From an uncultured Pelagibacteraceae bacterium (GTDB lineage: Bacteria > Pseudomonadota > Alphaproteobacteria > Pelagibacterales > Pelagibacteraceae): a stretch of DNA of 64,000 nt. The stretch covers positions 1 through 64,000 of the forward strand of contig CACKJD010000006.1 in the NCBI GenBank assembly GCA_902600485.1. Reading direction: 5' to 3'. The notes beneath the pieces were generated by a model. The model had not been told where the DNA came from, searched no databases, and saw nothing but the letters and a program-made list of their open reading frames with translations. Below, piece after piece: positions 25,775-36,767 of the stretch (position 1 is the stretch's first letter; each line of letters opens with the position of its first letter). The translations under genes and the position numbers were made by a program.

Positions 25775-26323
25775 TTATTTTATTACCTTAGTTTGTTTAT
25801 AATAATCAGATGAAAAGAAAGTATATGACAAAGTAACATCGCTTACATTCTTTGTTTTTGGATCATTTACTACTTCTGGATCAAGATAAAAAGTCATGAA
25901 ATAACTTTTTTTTTCTCCAGGATTTAAAGTTTGTTTTTCAAAACAAAAGCATCCTAATTTGTTAAAGTAAGGACCGAATGAAGATGGAGAAACGTTATAA
26001 CTTGCAACACCACTAGTAGGATCTTTACTAAAGTTCTCAACTACGAAGTTTACTTTGTAAACTTTGCCTGGTTTGACATCAACCAAATTGTTTTCGGTTT
26101 TGAAGTTCCAAGATAAATCAGTTTGAACATTGGTATCCAATCTTACAGATACGGGCTTATCTATTACGATTTTTGGTATATCCTTTGAAATTTGCGTTGT
26201 ACCTCCAAAACCAGTTACACGACAAAAAAGGTCATATAACGGAACAGCGGCAAATGACATACCTAGCATTAGCAAAAATATGAAAGATAGTAATAGAGGG
26301 GTTAATTTTTTTTTTGATATCAT
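25775..26323 (-). CDS. ctaG: cytochrome c oxidase copper-insertion protein (Cox11/CtaG)
   Basis: CtaG delivers copper to the CuB site of subunit I. The 182-residue protein has one N-terminal membrane anchor (about 8-27), then a periplasmic domain with the copper-binding CFCFEKQTLNPGE motif (about 127-139) and a VPLYDLFCRVTG segment. Its ATG overlaps the stop of the small upstream gene by four bases (ATGA), so translation is coupled. Confidence 0.96.
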   Translation of the reverse strand: MISKKKLTPLLLSFIFLLMLGMSFAAVPLYDLFCRVTGFGGTTQISKDIPKIVIDKPVSVRLDTNVQTDLSWNFKTENNLVDVKPGKVYKVNFVVENFSKDPTSGVASYNVSPSSFGPYFNKLGCFCFEKQTLNPGEKKSYFMTFYLDPEVVNDPKTKNVSDVTLSYTFFSSDYYKQTKVIK

Positions 26324-26442
26324 ATTACTCTCTCAAATACACCAACATTATATAAAGTGAATATAAACAATAAGATTATAAAAACAACAAGTCCAATTCC
26401 TGTTAAAAGGTTTTTCTTTTTTACTTTTTTATCAATTTCCAT
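26320..26442 (-). CDS. 40-residue single-helix membrane protein in the oxidase cluster (CoxF-like)
   Basis: This short gene encodes 40 residues: a basic start (MEIDKKVKKKN) followed by one membrane helix (about residues 12-33, GIGLVVFIILLFIFTLY) and the end NVGVFERVI. Its ATG shares a base with the ctaB stop (TGATG) and its stop overlaps the ctaG start (ATGA), so it is locked into the translation chain. Small proteins of this layout between ctaB and ctaG are known in alphaproteobacteria as CoxF. The equivalence here is by position and topology. Confidence 0.72.
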   Translation of the reverse strand: MEIDKKVKKKNLLTGIGLVVFIILLFIFTLYNVGVFERVI

Positions 26443-27353
26443 CATACGAAATTATCAACTAAAAATAATACAAAAATTGCAAATAAATAGATTATTGAAT
26501 AACTAAAAACCTTTTTGGCTTTTAAAATATTAAATTTGTGTTTTTCGTCTTTGTAAAGATCAAAGCAGATATAGTTATAATATATTGTTAAAGGTAAACA
26601 AAATATTGCAAAAAAGTTTCCCACAAAACCAATATGGTATGGCAAATACAATACCGGTAACATAATTAGCGAATAAATAAGTATATTTATTTTAGTATTT
26701 TGTACTCCACTTATAACTGGTAACATTGGTATTTTTGCTAATCTATAATCTTCCGCTTTGTAGAGACTAAGGGCCCAAAAATGTGAGGGTGTCCAGAAAA
26801 ATATAATTAGGAAAAATGAAATTGGTTCTAATGATAAATTGCCCGTTACGATTGTCCAGCCTATAACTGGAGGTAATGCGCCTGCAGCTCCACCTATTAC
26901 TATATTTTGAGGCGTTCTTCTTTTTAACCAAACTGTATAAACAACAACATAAAAAAAAATGGTAAAAAAAAGTATAAATGCCGATAAAAGATTTGAAAAA
27001 TAATATAATCCATAAATTGAAATTAAAGATAATGCTAATCCAAAAATTAAAGCTTGTGACTTGTTTACTTTTCCAGTGGGTATTGGTCTTAAACAGGTTC
27101 TTGACATTAATTTATCAAGATCCGCCTCATACCACATATTCAAAGCACCGGCTGCTCCAGCACCCAATGTAACAAAACCTATGCTTATGATTGCATCAAA
27201 GATTGGTATTTGATTTGGTGCTGTAAGTAATCCTACCGCACAGGTGAAAATTACTAAGGACATCACCCTAGGTTTCATAAGATCAATTAAACCATTAAAT
27301 AGTTTGATCTCACTAAGTAGATTTCTTTTTAATAATGAGTTTAGAGCGTTCAT
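26442..27353 (-). CDS. ctaB: protoheme IX farnesyltransferase (heme O synthase)
   Basis: CtaB attaches a farnesyl chain to heme B to make heme O, the precursor of heme A for the oxidase. The 303-residue integral membrane protein of the UbiA superfamily has the first aspartate-rich motif in MWYEADLDKLMSRTCLRPIP (about 91-110) and a second prenyl-binding region around KAEDYRLAKIPMLP. It lies between ctaD and the small gene. Confidence 0.96.
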   Translation of the reverse strand: MNALNSLLKRNLLSEIKLFNGLIDLMKPRVMSLVIFTCAVGLLTAPNQIPIFDAIISIGFVTLGAGAAGALNMWYEADLDKLMSRTCLRPIPTGKVNKSQALIFGLALSLISIYGLYYFSNLLSAFILFFTIFFYVVVYTVWLKRRTPQNIVIGGAAGALPPVIGWTIVTGNLSLEPISFFLIIFFWTPSHFWALSLYKAEDYRLAKIPMLPVISGVQNTKINILIYSLIMLPVLYLPYHIGFVGNFFAIFCLPLTIYYNYICFDLYKDEKHKFNILKAKKVFSYSIIYLFAIFVLFLVDNFV

Positions 27354-27368
27354 TTAATTACTTTTAAA

Positions 27369-29823
<2,455 letters not shown>

Positions 29824-29882
29824 CTTTAAAACTATATAAAGTGATTTTATAGAAATTACACTTAAGATTTCGCGACAATTTA

Positions 29883-30590
29883 TCAATTTAACTCATAACC
29901 TACTATAGATAATGCTGATATTGCTGCTGTTTCAGCCCTCAATATATTCTTACCTAAACTCAACTTATAAATACCATTAAATTTTCCTATTTCAACTCTT
30001 TCGGATTCTGAGAAATCTCCCTCTGGGCCAATAATCACACAATTAGATTTTGATAATAACTTATCCTTATCTAGTTTTTTTGTTTTTGAATTTAAATCTG
30101 TTAAAATTAAATTTATGTTTTCTTGATTTTTACTAAGAAATTTTTTTAATGTTGTTGGTTCTTCGATACTAGGAATATTAATCCGATTGGACTGTTCGCT
30201 TGCTTCCACAACTATTTTTCTTAACCTATCTAAATTTATTTTTCGAACAATTGTTCTATCAAAAATAATTGGTATAAAATTTGTTACACCTAATTCTGTA
30301 GATTTTTGAATCATGAAATTAAAAAAGTTTGATTTGATTGGAGAAAAAGCAAGCCATAATTCATTTTTATGTTCTTTTGATCTTATTTGTTTTCCAAGTC
30401 TAAAATTTATAAATCCAGATTTAATACTTTCAAAGCGGGCAACCCATTCTCCATTTTCATTAAATAAATTAAAGTTATCGCCTTTTTTAATTCTCATGAC
30501 TTTTAATAAATAATGAGATTGATCTTTATTTAATTTACCGGTTAAATTATTAGATAAACTTTCTTTGAAAAATAATCTAATATTGTTCAT
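29883..30590 (-). CDS. rsmE: 16S rRNA (uracil1498-N3)-methyltransferase
   Basis: RsmE methylates U1498 of 16S rRNA. The 235-residue protein shows an N-terminal PUA-like domain (HYLLKVMRIKKGD) and a C-terminal SPOUT knot with IGPEGDFSESE and LRAETAAISAL. The length is as expected. A 59-base gap separates it from ctaC downstream, and its start is only 20 bases from that of the divergent HAD gene. Confidence 0.94.
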   Translation of the reverse strand: MNNIRLFFKESLSNNLTGKLNKDQSHYLLKVMRIKKGDNFNLFNENGEWVARFESIKSGFINFRLGKQIRSKEHKNELWLAFSPIKSNFFNFMIQKSTELGVTNFIPIIFDRTIVRKINLDRLRKIVVEASEQSNRINIPSIEEPTTLKKFLSKNQENINLILTDLNSKTKKLDKDKLLSKSNCVIIGPEGDFSESERVEIGKFNGIYKLSLGKNILRAETAAISALSIVGYELN

Positions 30591-30592
30591 AG

Positions 30593-30598
30593 TATAAT
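30593..30598 (+). promoter_or_regulatory. possible -10 box in the rsmE/HAD divergent gap
   Basis: A perfect TATAAT lies 13 bases before the HAD-gene start (30611). No good -35 is seen at normal spacing. If used, it would give an almost leaderless message. The same AT-rich stretch may also serve rsmE on the other strand. Confidence 0.3.
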
Positions 30599-30610
30599 AC
30601 TAAACTTTTT

Positions 30611-31273
30611 ATGAAAAAAATTAAGGTAATAATTTTTGACGCCTATGGCACTCTTTTTGATGTAAATTCTGCAGCAGAAAAATGTAAAGAAAAAATTGGT
30701 GATAAATGGGAGAGCTTTGCTAATTATTGGAGAACCACTCAGTTAGAGTATACTTGGTTAAGAAGTCTGATGAAAAGACATAAAGATTTCTGGGAAGTCA
30801 CAGAAGATAGTTTAGATAAATCTATGTTAACATTTAAGATTGATCCCAATATGAGATCAGAGTTGTTAAATCTTTATAAAATTTTAAATACTTTTCCAGA
30901 GGTAAAAGAAGTGTTAAAAAATCTTAAAGAAAAAAAATATAAAATTTCAATACTCTCAAATGGCACACCAGATCTCCTAAATGGGTTGGTAAAAAGTAAT
31001 GATCTAGAAAAAATGTTCGATGATATATTTTCAATTGAAGAGGTTGGAATTTATAAGCCAGACGAAAAAGTGTATGATATGCCCATAAAAAAGTATAAAG
31101 TTGAAAAAAATGAAGTTGCATTTTTAAGTGCAAATACTTGGGATGTTTCCGGTGCAGGAAATTTTGGTCTCAATGCTATTTGGGTAAACAGAAACAAAAA
31201 TATTTTTGACAAACTAGATTATATTCCTCATAATGAAATAAATAATCTTAATGAATTATTGAAACTAATTTAA
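30611..31273 (+). CDS. HAD-family hydrolase, haloacid dehalogenase type II
   Basis: The 220-residue protein has the HAD nucleophile region IIFDAYGTLFDV (Asp10), motif II SNGTPDLL (about 117-124), the lysine in GIYKPDEKVY, and a C-terminal FLSANTWDVSGAGNFG. Together these are typical of L-2-haloacid dehalogenases. Family members hydrolyse short 2-haloacids, but many have other substrates, so the exact reaction is inferred. It begins a group of five closely spaced genes that look like stress or detoxification functions. Confidence 0.85.
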   Translation: MKKIKVIIFDAYGTLFDVNSAAEKCKEKIGDKWESFANYWRTTQLEYTWLRSLMKRHKDFWEVTEDSLDKSMLTFKIDPNMRSELLNLYKILNTFPEVKEVLKNLKEKKYKISILSNGTPDLLNGLVKSNDLEKMFDDIFSIEEVGIYKPDEKVYDMPIKKYKVEKNEVAFLSANTWDVSGAGNFGLNAIWVNRNKNIFDKLDYIPHNEINNLNELLKLI

Positions 31274-31276
31274 AAA

Positions 31277-31513
31277 ATGAACAAACCTATTAGAGCAGGA
31301 AATAGTGCCATCGCTTTAGAAGTTGAAAAAGGAAAATCTTATTTTTGGTGTAGCTGTGGAAAAAGTTTAAAACAACCTCTTTGTGATGGGTCACATAAAG
31401 GAACTGAATTTAAACCAGTAGCTTTTAAAGCAGATGTAACAAAAAAATTATTTTTTTGTGCTTGTAAACAAACTAAAAATCAGCCATTTTGTGATGGTTC
31501 TCATAACAAATAA
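31277..31513 (+). CDS. double CDGSH iron-sulfur protein
   Basis: This 78-residue protein contains two complete CDGSH motifs, each a 2Fe-2S site with three Cys and one His. The first has C25, C27, C36 and H40 (ending PLCDGSH); the second has C61, C63, C72 and H76 (ending PFCDGSH). No membrane segment is present, unlike mitochondrial mitoNEET; it resembles soluble dual-site MiNT-type proteins. Redox sensing or cluster transfer is likely but not shown. It is spaced 3 bases from the HAD gene and abuts the DoxX gene. Confidence 0.9.
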   Translation: MNKPIRAGNSAIALEVEKGKSYFWCSCGKSLKQPLCDGSHKGTEFKPVAFKADVTKKLFFCACKQTKNQPFCDGSHNK

Positions 31514-31903
31514 ATGATGGAAAACTTATTTAGTAAATTAAATTTTATTGCACCTTGGTTTTTAAGATTGGGTCTAGGTGTAGCATTTATTATACATGGA
31601 TATTTTAAGTTTCCTTTACCACCAGCTGGATTAATAGAATATTTTGGTTTATCGCCACTTTTATCGTCTGTTGTTGCTATATCAGAAGTTGGATCTGGAA
31701 TATTATTAATTATAAGTGGATTTATAAAGGGACCTATTGGAAATTTTCTTACAAGATTAAGTGCTTTTACTATCACAATTATAATGATCAATGTGTTTGC
31801 TATTGGTCATCCAGATTGGTTTTTTACAACAAAACTTTTTACTAGTGAGCAAATATTTCTCTTTCTGATAAGTTTATATTTTGTTATTAAGGGAAACAAT
31901 TAA
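31514..31903 (+). CDS. DoxX family membrane protein
   Basis: The 129-residue protein has four predicted membrane helices and the DoxX-type opening PWFLRLGLGVAFIIHGYFKF, with a later EVGSGILLIISGF helix. DoxX-like proteins are poorly defined membrane redox components, often next to pirin or dioxygenase genes. Here it precedes a pirin gene, which fits that association. The function is otherwise unknown. Confidence 0.8.
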   Translation: MMENLFSKLNFIAPWFLRLGLGVAFIIHGYFKFPLPPAGLIEYFGLSPLLSSVVAISEVGSGILLIISGFIKGPIGNFLTRLSAFTITIIMINVFAIGHPDWFFTTKLFTSEQIFLFLISLYFVIKGNN

Positions 31904-31907
31904 TCTT

Positions 31908-32738
31908 ATGATTGAAGTAAGCAAAATTATAAATCCATCTAATGCATCAGATGGTGCTGGTGTGAAGCTAAAAAGAAGTATTGGTGTAGAGCCAAATTAT
32001 TATGATCCATTCTTAATGTTAGATGAATTTGGTTCTGAAAATAGTGAAGATTATGTTGCAGGATTTCCTCCACATCCACACAGAGGAATTGAAACTGTTA
32101 CATATATGCTAAATGGGGATTTTGAGCATGAGGACAGTACTGGCGGCAAAGGGAAAATGACTGCTGGTGATGTCCAGTGGATGAAAACCGGAAGTGGTAT
32201 TATTCATTCTGAAATGCCGGCCATGAAAGAGGGAAAACTTCACGGATTTCAGTTATGGATAAATATGCCAGCCAAATTAAAAATGAGTAAGCCTGAATAT
32301 ATTTATATTAAGGCAGATAAAATGAGTATCCATAAAGATCAAGACAAGGAAGTAAAAACTATAGCTGGAAAATTTGAAAAAGCAGAAGGTCCGGTAAAGG
32401 GTCATAATGTAGAGCCTATTTATTTTGATGTAGTGCTTAAAAAAGATAAAGAGTTTAAATTTGATATTCCTGAGACACACAATTCCTTTATATATTTAAT
32501 TAATGGAGAAATAAAAATTGGAAGCAAAGTGCACGATAAAATTAAAGATAGTACATTGATACTACTTGATAATGGAAAAGACTTAAAAGTTAAAGCATCA
32601 TCGGACTCTAAATTTCTACTCATATCTGGAAAACCTTTAAATGAAGAAATAGCAAGAGGTGGTCCATTTGTGATGAACACTAAAAAAGAGATATTAGATG
32701 CTGTTAATGACTATCATAATGGAACATTTGTTAAATAA
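31908..32738 (+). CDS. pirin-family protein
   Basis: This 276-residue bicupin protein has the pirin metal site pattern in FPPHPHRGIETVTYML (about residues 49-64), with further ligands in the HSEMPA and HGFQLWINMPA stretches. Some bacterial pirins act as quercetin dioxygenases and others as regulators, so the activity is uncertain. I chose the ATG at 31908, just after the DoxX stop, rather than an in-frame ATG inside that gene. The stop overlaps the next ATG by one base. Confidence 0.9.
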   Translation: MIEVSKIINPSNASDGAGVKLKRSIGVEPNYYDPFLMLDEFGSENSEDYVAGFPPHPHRGIETVTYMLNGDFEHEDSTGGKGKMTAGDVQWMKTGSGIIHSEMPAMKEGKLHGFQLWINMPAKLKMSKPEYIYIKADKMSIHKDQDKEVKTIAGKFEKAEGPVKGHNVEPIYFDVVLKKDKEFKFDIPETHNSFIYLINGEIKIGSKVHDKIKDSTLILLDNGKDLKVKASSDSKFLLISGKPLNEEIARGGPFVMNTKKEILDAVNDYHNGTFVK

Positions 32739-33709
32739 TGCATAGTGTATCTTTTTCAAAAACTGGTGGCCCTGAAGTTCTTGAATATAAAGAGTTAAAA
32801 CTTGAAGATCCAAAGAGTGGTGAAGTGCTAATTAAACACTCTGCAATAGGATTAAATTTTATAGATACTTACCATCGATCAGGTTTATACCCTGTACCGC
32901 TACCTTCAGGAATTGGTTTAGAAGGTGCAGGAGTTATTGAAAAAGTTGGACCAGATGTTTCAAATTTTAAAGAGGGTGATAAAGTTGCCTACGCTGCTGC
33001 ACCATTAGGCTCTTACTCTTCCCACAGAATTTATCCAACAAAAAATTTGGTCAAAGTTCCTGAAGGAATTGACCTTAATATAGTTGCGTGTTTAATGACA
33101 AAAGGATTAACGACTTTTTATTTGCTGCACAAAACTTATGAGGTTAAAAAAGGTCAAACAATATTATTTCATGCTGCAGCTGGAGGTGTTGGTCAAATTT
33201 TTTGCCAATGGGCAAAAAGTTTAGGATGTAAAGTTATTGGAACTGTTGGATCTGAAGAAAAAATAGAATTAGCAAAAAAATACGGTTGTGATGAGGTAAT
33301 AAATTATACGAAGGAAAATTTTAAAGACAAGGTTATGGAAATTACAGATAATGAAGGGTTGCCAGTTGTATATGATGGGGTTGGAAAAGTAACTCTAGAA
33401 AATTCTTTAGCATGTTTAAAAATGCGGGGGATGATGGTTTCATTTGGTAATGCATCAGGAAAACTTGATCCAGTTGATGTTGGTAAATTAATTGCTCCTA
33501 AAGGTTTATATTTAACTAGACCAAGTATTGCTCATTATACCGCAACAAGAGAAGAATTAGATGAAGCATCTGAAAAACTATTTCAAATGGTAAAAACAGG
33601 AAATGTTAAAGTTGAAATTTATAAAAAGTATGACCTTAAAGATGCAATACAAGCACACAAAGATCTTGAGGGACGTAAAATATTAGGACCTGCAATAATT
33701 ACTCCTTAA
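32738..33709 (+). CDS. NADPH:quinone oxidoreductase, zinc-free MDR family
   Basis: The 323-residue medium-chain reductase resembles Qor. It has an N-terminal GroES-like domain (SAIGLNFIDTYHRSGLYP) and a nucleotide-binding domain with HAAAGGVGQIFCQWAK (about 145-160). The zinc-binding residues of alcohol dehydrogenases are absent. It probably reduces quinones or unsaturated carbonyls. It closes the HAD-CDGSH-DoxX-pirin group and overlaps the convergent DUF2721 gene by 11 bases. Confidence 0.9.
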   Translation: MHSVSFSKTGGPEVLEYKELKLEDPKSGEVLIKHSAIGLNFIDTYHRSGLYPVPLPSGIGLEGAGVIEKVGPDVSNFKEGDKVAYAAAPLGSYSSHRIYPTKNLVKVPEGIDLNIVACLMTKGLTTFYLLHKTYEVKKGQTILFHAAAGGVGQIFCQWAKSLGCKVIGTVGSEEKIELAKKYGCDEVINYTKENFKDKVMEITDNEGLPVVYDGVGKVTLENSLACLKMRGMMVSFGNASGKLDPVDVGKLIAPKGLYLTRPSIAHYTATREELDEASEKLFQMVKTGNVKVEIYKKYDLKDAIQAHKDLEGRKILGPAIITP

Positions 33710-34115
33710 ATTTAACATCTATATCAGAAATATGTAACTTTAAGGCCTTCGTAGAAATTTGTATTTCTCTTATAAAAAAAACAATAGATATCATCATAGA
33801 TAAACAACAAGATCCAAAAATTATCCTAGCAACAAATATTTTTTCTAAATATAGAGCAAAAACAGTTAGCATATTAAATAAAAATCCAAATGCAGAAAAC
33901 ATAATTGTGTATTTTAAAACATTTATTCTATTGTTTAGGTTGATCAGTTGGTCTTTCCACTCAGGTGGAGTATGTTTTTCAAATACATGCTCATCATGAA
34001 TTTTTCTTATGAGGTTACTAAGTGTGTGAAACCTGTTACTATAAACTCCCATAATCAAAGGGATTGCAGGAAACATTAAAGCAGTCACAGTATAATCAAT
34101 ATCCATACGAATCAA
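33699..34115 (-). CDS. DUF2721-like membrane protein
   Basis: This 138-residue protein has three predicted membrane helices: one at the N-terminus (TVTALMFPAIPLIMGVY) and two in the second half. The N-terminal NRFHTLSNLIRKIHDE segment resembles the NR-rich helix of DUF2721 proteins. No function is known. It is divergent to ubiA with a 43-base gap and convergent with the quinone reductase gene. Confidence 0.6.
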   Translation of the reverse strand: MIRMDIDYTVTALMFPAIPLIMGVYSNRFHTLSNLIRKIHDEHVFEKHTPPEWKDQLINLNNRINVLKYTIMFSAFGFLFNMLTVFALYLEKIFVARIIFGSCCLSMMISIVFFIREIQISTKALKLHISDIDVKFKE

Positions 34116-34158
34116 TTTGATTATGAATCGATGCTTTGTTATTTACAAGTAAATTATA

Positions 34159-35028
34159 ATGAAAGATTTTAAACTTTTTCTTGATTTAATTAGGATTAAA
34201 AAACCAATTGGTATAATGTTATTATTCTGGCCGTGTTCCTGGGGTTTAAGTTTAGTATACGATTTTGGCAATAATTACTTTCTATATACTCTATATTTAA
34301 TTTACTTTTTTTTAGGTTCAATATTAATGAGATCTGCAGGCTGTATAGTTAATGACATACTAGATAGAAAATACGATATACTAGTAGAGAGGACTAAAAA
34401 TAGACCTATAGCATCGGGAAAGATATCGGTAAATTTAAGTCTTATATACGTAATTATATTATGCTCGCTCTCGTTTCTTATTTTAATACAATTTAATTTT
34501 ACAACCATCCTTTTAGGTTTAGCATCAATGCCATTTGCATTTAGCTACCCTTTAATGAAAAGATATACTTACTGGCCTCAATTATTTTTAGGTTTCACTT
34601 TTAATTATGGACTGATAATGGCCTGGTTTTCAATAAACCCTCAATTTAGTTACATTCCTTTTATTTTTTACTTCGGAGCCATATTTTGGACATTAGCCTA
34701 CGACACAATATATGGATATCAGGACATAAGAGATGATGAAATAATAGGAGTTAAATCAACATCAATCAAATTTAAAAAAAATCCTAAGAAGTTTATTTTT
34801 ATATGTTACTTAATTTTTATATTATTACAAATAATAACTGGAATGCTGATGAATTTTGAATATTATTATTTTATTGGGGTGTTATTTATTAGTTTGCATC
34901 TATTAATTTTTCAAAATCTAAATTTAAATATTTCAAATCCAAAGTCTTGCTTGTCCAAATTTAAAAGTAATAATTTTTTGGGGTTTATAATTTTTTTAAA
35001 TATATTAATTAGTAAAATTAACCTGTAA
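34159..35028 (+). CDS. ubiA: 4-hydroxybenzoate polyprenyltransferase
   Basis: UbiA joins a polyprenyl chain to 4-hydroxybenzoate in ubiquinone synthesis. The 289-residue membrane protein has the first aspartate-rich motif in NDILDRKYDILVERTKNRPI (about 66-85) and the second in YGYQDIRDDEIIGVKS (about 187-202). It opens a run with msbA, waaA, lpxK and lpxL, overlapping msbA by one base. Quinone produced here feeds the aerobic respiratory chain. Confidence 0.94.
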   Translation: MKDFKLFLDLIRIKKPIGIMLLFWPCSWGLSLVYDFGNNYFLYTLYLIYFFLGSILMRSAGCIVNDILDRKYDILVERTKNRPIASGKISVNLSLIYVIILCSLSFLILIQFNFTTILLGLASMPFAFSYPLMKRYTYWPQLFLGFTFNYGLIMAWFSINPQFSYIPFIFYFGAIFWTLAYDTIYGYQDIRDDEIIGVKSTSIKFKKNPKKFIFICYLIFILLQIITGMLMNFEYYYFIGVLFISLHLLIFQNLNLNISNPKSCLSKFKSNNFLGFIIFLNILISKINL

Positions 35029-36767
35029 TGAACAATATTCAGATATTAAAAAGATTATTTAACGATTATACAAAAAAATATGTTCCGTTAATATCATTAG
35101 CTTTGTTGTTTTCCTTAATTTTAGCAGCAAGCACGTCCTCAATTGCTTGGCTATTGGACCCTGCGATTGAAAAATTATTTATTAAAAAAGATCAGGCCTT
35201 AATGGTACTAATACCATTAGGAATAATTGTTGCATTTGCCTCTAAAGGATTATCGCTGTATTTAGCTAAATCTATTATGATAAGTGTTGCTGAGGAAGTT
35301 AGAAAATCTCTTCAAGTAGATATGATTAAAAATTTAGTTAATGCGGATACTGAAGTAATTGAAAAGAGACACTCAGGAAAAATTATAACTAACTTAGTCA
35401 ATGATGTTAATTTCATGACTGCACTTGTCAGTGTTGGGATATTGAATTTATTTAAAGATACTTTAACATTAGTTGGATTATTGGGGGTGATGTTTTATCA
35501 AAATTGGAAATTATCTTTGATAGCAATTATTATGATACCGCTTGCAAGTTTTTTTGCCAGGTTTTTAGGTAATAGAATTAGTAAAGTAACTACTCAAGCT
35601 ATGGATATGGCAGGTATTTTAAACAGCTACCTGCTGGAAATTTTTAGAAATCATAAATTAATTAAAGTTTTTCAAAAAGAAACTTACGAGGCTTCAAGAG
35701 CAGATCATGCACTCGAACAACTTAAAAATAAAGGTAAAAAATTAGCCATGATATATGCTAGATCGTCACCAATAATGGAATTTTTAACTGGTATAATGAT
35801 TGCGATTCTAATTTACTATTCTGGAAATTTGATAATGAAAGACGAGATAGGAATAAATAATTTTTTTTCATTTCTAGCAGCTATGATGTTGGCTTATCAA
35901 CCAGTTAGGTCACTTGCAACTTTAAACTTAACAATTAATCAAGGATTAGCAGCATCAAAAAGAATTTTGCCAGTTATAGATCAAAAACACTCTGTTATCG
36001 AGGACAAGAATTTGGATGACTTAAAAGTTCATGATGGAACTATTAAATTTGAGAAAGTAAATTTTAATTATAATTCAGATTCTAGACCAATATTAAAAGA
36101 TGTTAATTTGGATATTTCTGGAGGCAAAATGACATCATTAGTAGGACATAGCGGTGCGGGTAAATCAACAATTATGAATTTGATACCTCGTTTTTATGAT
36201 TGTTTAAACGGTGAAATAAAGATTGATGATCAATCCATTAAACAAAGGAAACTTTCGTCATTGAGGAGAAATGTTTCGTTAGTTAGCCAAGAAACTACGT
36301 TATTTGATGATACAATCTTAAATAATATAAAATATGCTAATTTAAATGCATCAGATCAAGAAATAAAAGAAGCAGCAAAACTATCTTTTTCAGAGGAATT
36401 TATAAATTTACTTCCAAATAAGTACGATACCCTGATCGGTGAAAATGGAATTAGACTTTCAGGTGGAGAGAAACAAAGATTATCAATTGCTAGAGCCTTT
36501 TTAAAAAACAGTAAAATAATTCTTTTAGATGAAGCTACCTCTTCCTTAGATTCTGAAACAGAAAAAAAAATCCAAGATGCATTGAGTTATTTAACGAAAG
36601 GTAAAACAACTTTAGTTATAGCTCATAGATTGTCTACTGTATTGAATTCCCACAAAATTTACGTAATTGACAAAGGTGAAGTTGTTGCGCAAGGAAATCA
36701 TAATGAGTTGATTAAAAATTCCTCAATTTACAAGAATTTTTACGATAAACAAATACAAAAAAGTTAA
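35028..36767 (+). CDS. msbA: lipid A export ABC transporter MsbA
   Basis: The 579-residue half-transporter fuses six membrane helices (about 1-310) to an ATPase domain. Walker A is GHSGAGKST (about 373-381), the signature is LSGGEKQR (about 478-485) and Walker B is IILLDEATSSLD. Location in front of waaA, lpxK and lpxL indicates lipid A-core flipping across the inner membrane rather than drug export. The start overlaps ubiA and the stop overlaps waaA. Confidence 0.92.
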   Translation: MNNIQILKRLFNDYTKKYVPLISLALLFSLILAASTSSIAWLLDPAIEKLFIKKDQALMVLIPLGIIVAFASKGLSLYLAKSIMISVAEEVRKSLQVDMIKNLVNADTEVIEKRHSGKIITNLVNDVNFMTALVSVGILNLFKDTLTLVGLLGVMFYQNWKLSLIAIIMIPLASFFARFLGNRISKVTTQAMDMAGILNSYLLEIFRNHKLIKVFQKETYEASRADHALEQLKNKGKKLAMIYARSSPIMEFLTGIMIAILIYYSGNLIMKDEIGINNFFSFLAAMMLAYQPVRSLATLNLTINQGLAASKRILPVIDQKHSVIEDKNLDDLKVHDGTIKFEKVNFNYNSDSRPILKDVNLDISGGKMTSLVGHSGAGKSTIMNLIPRFYDCLNGEIKIDDQSIKQRKLSSLRRNVSLVSQETTLFDDTILNNIKYANLNASDQEIKEAAKLSFSEEFINLLPNKYDTLIGENGIRLSGGEKQRLSIARAFLKNSKIILLDEATSSLDSETEKKIQDALSYLTKGKTTLVIAHRLSTVLNSHKIYVIDKGEVVAQGNHNELIKNSSIYKNFYDKQIQKS

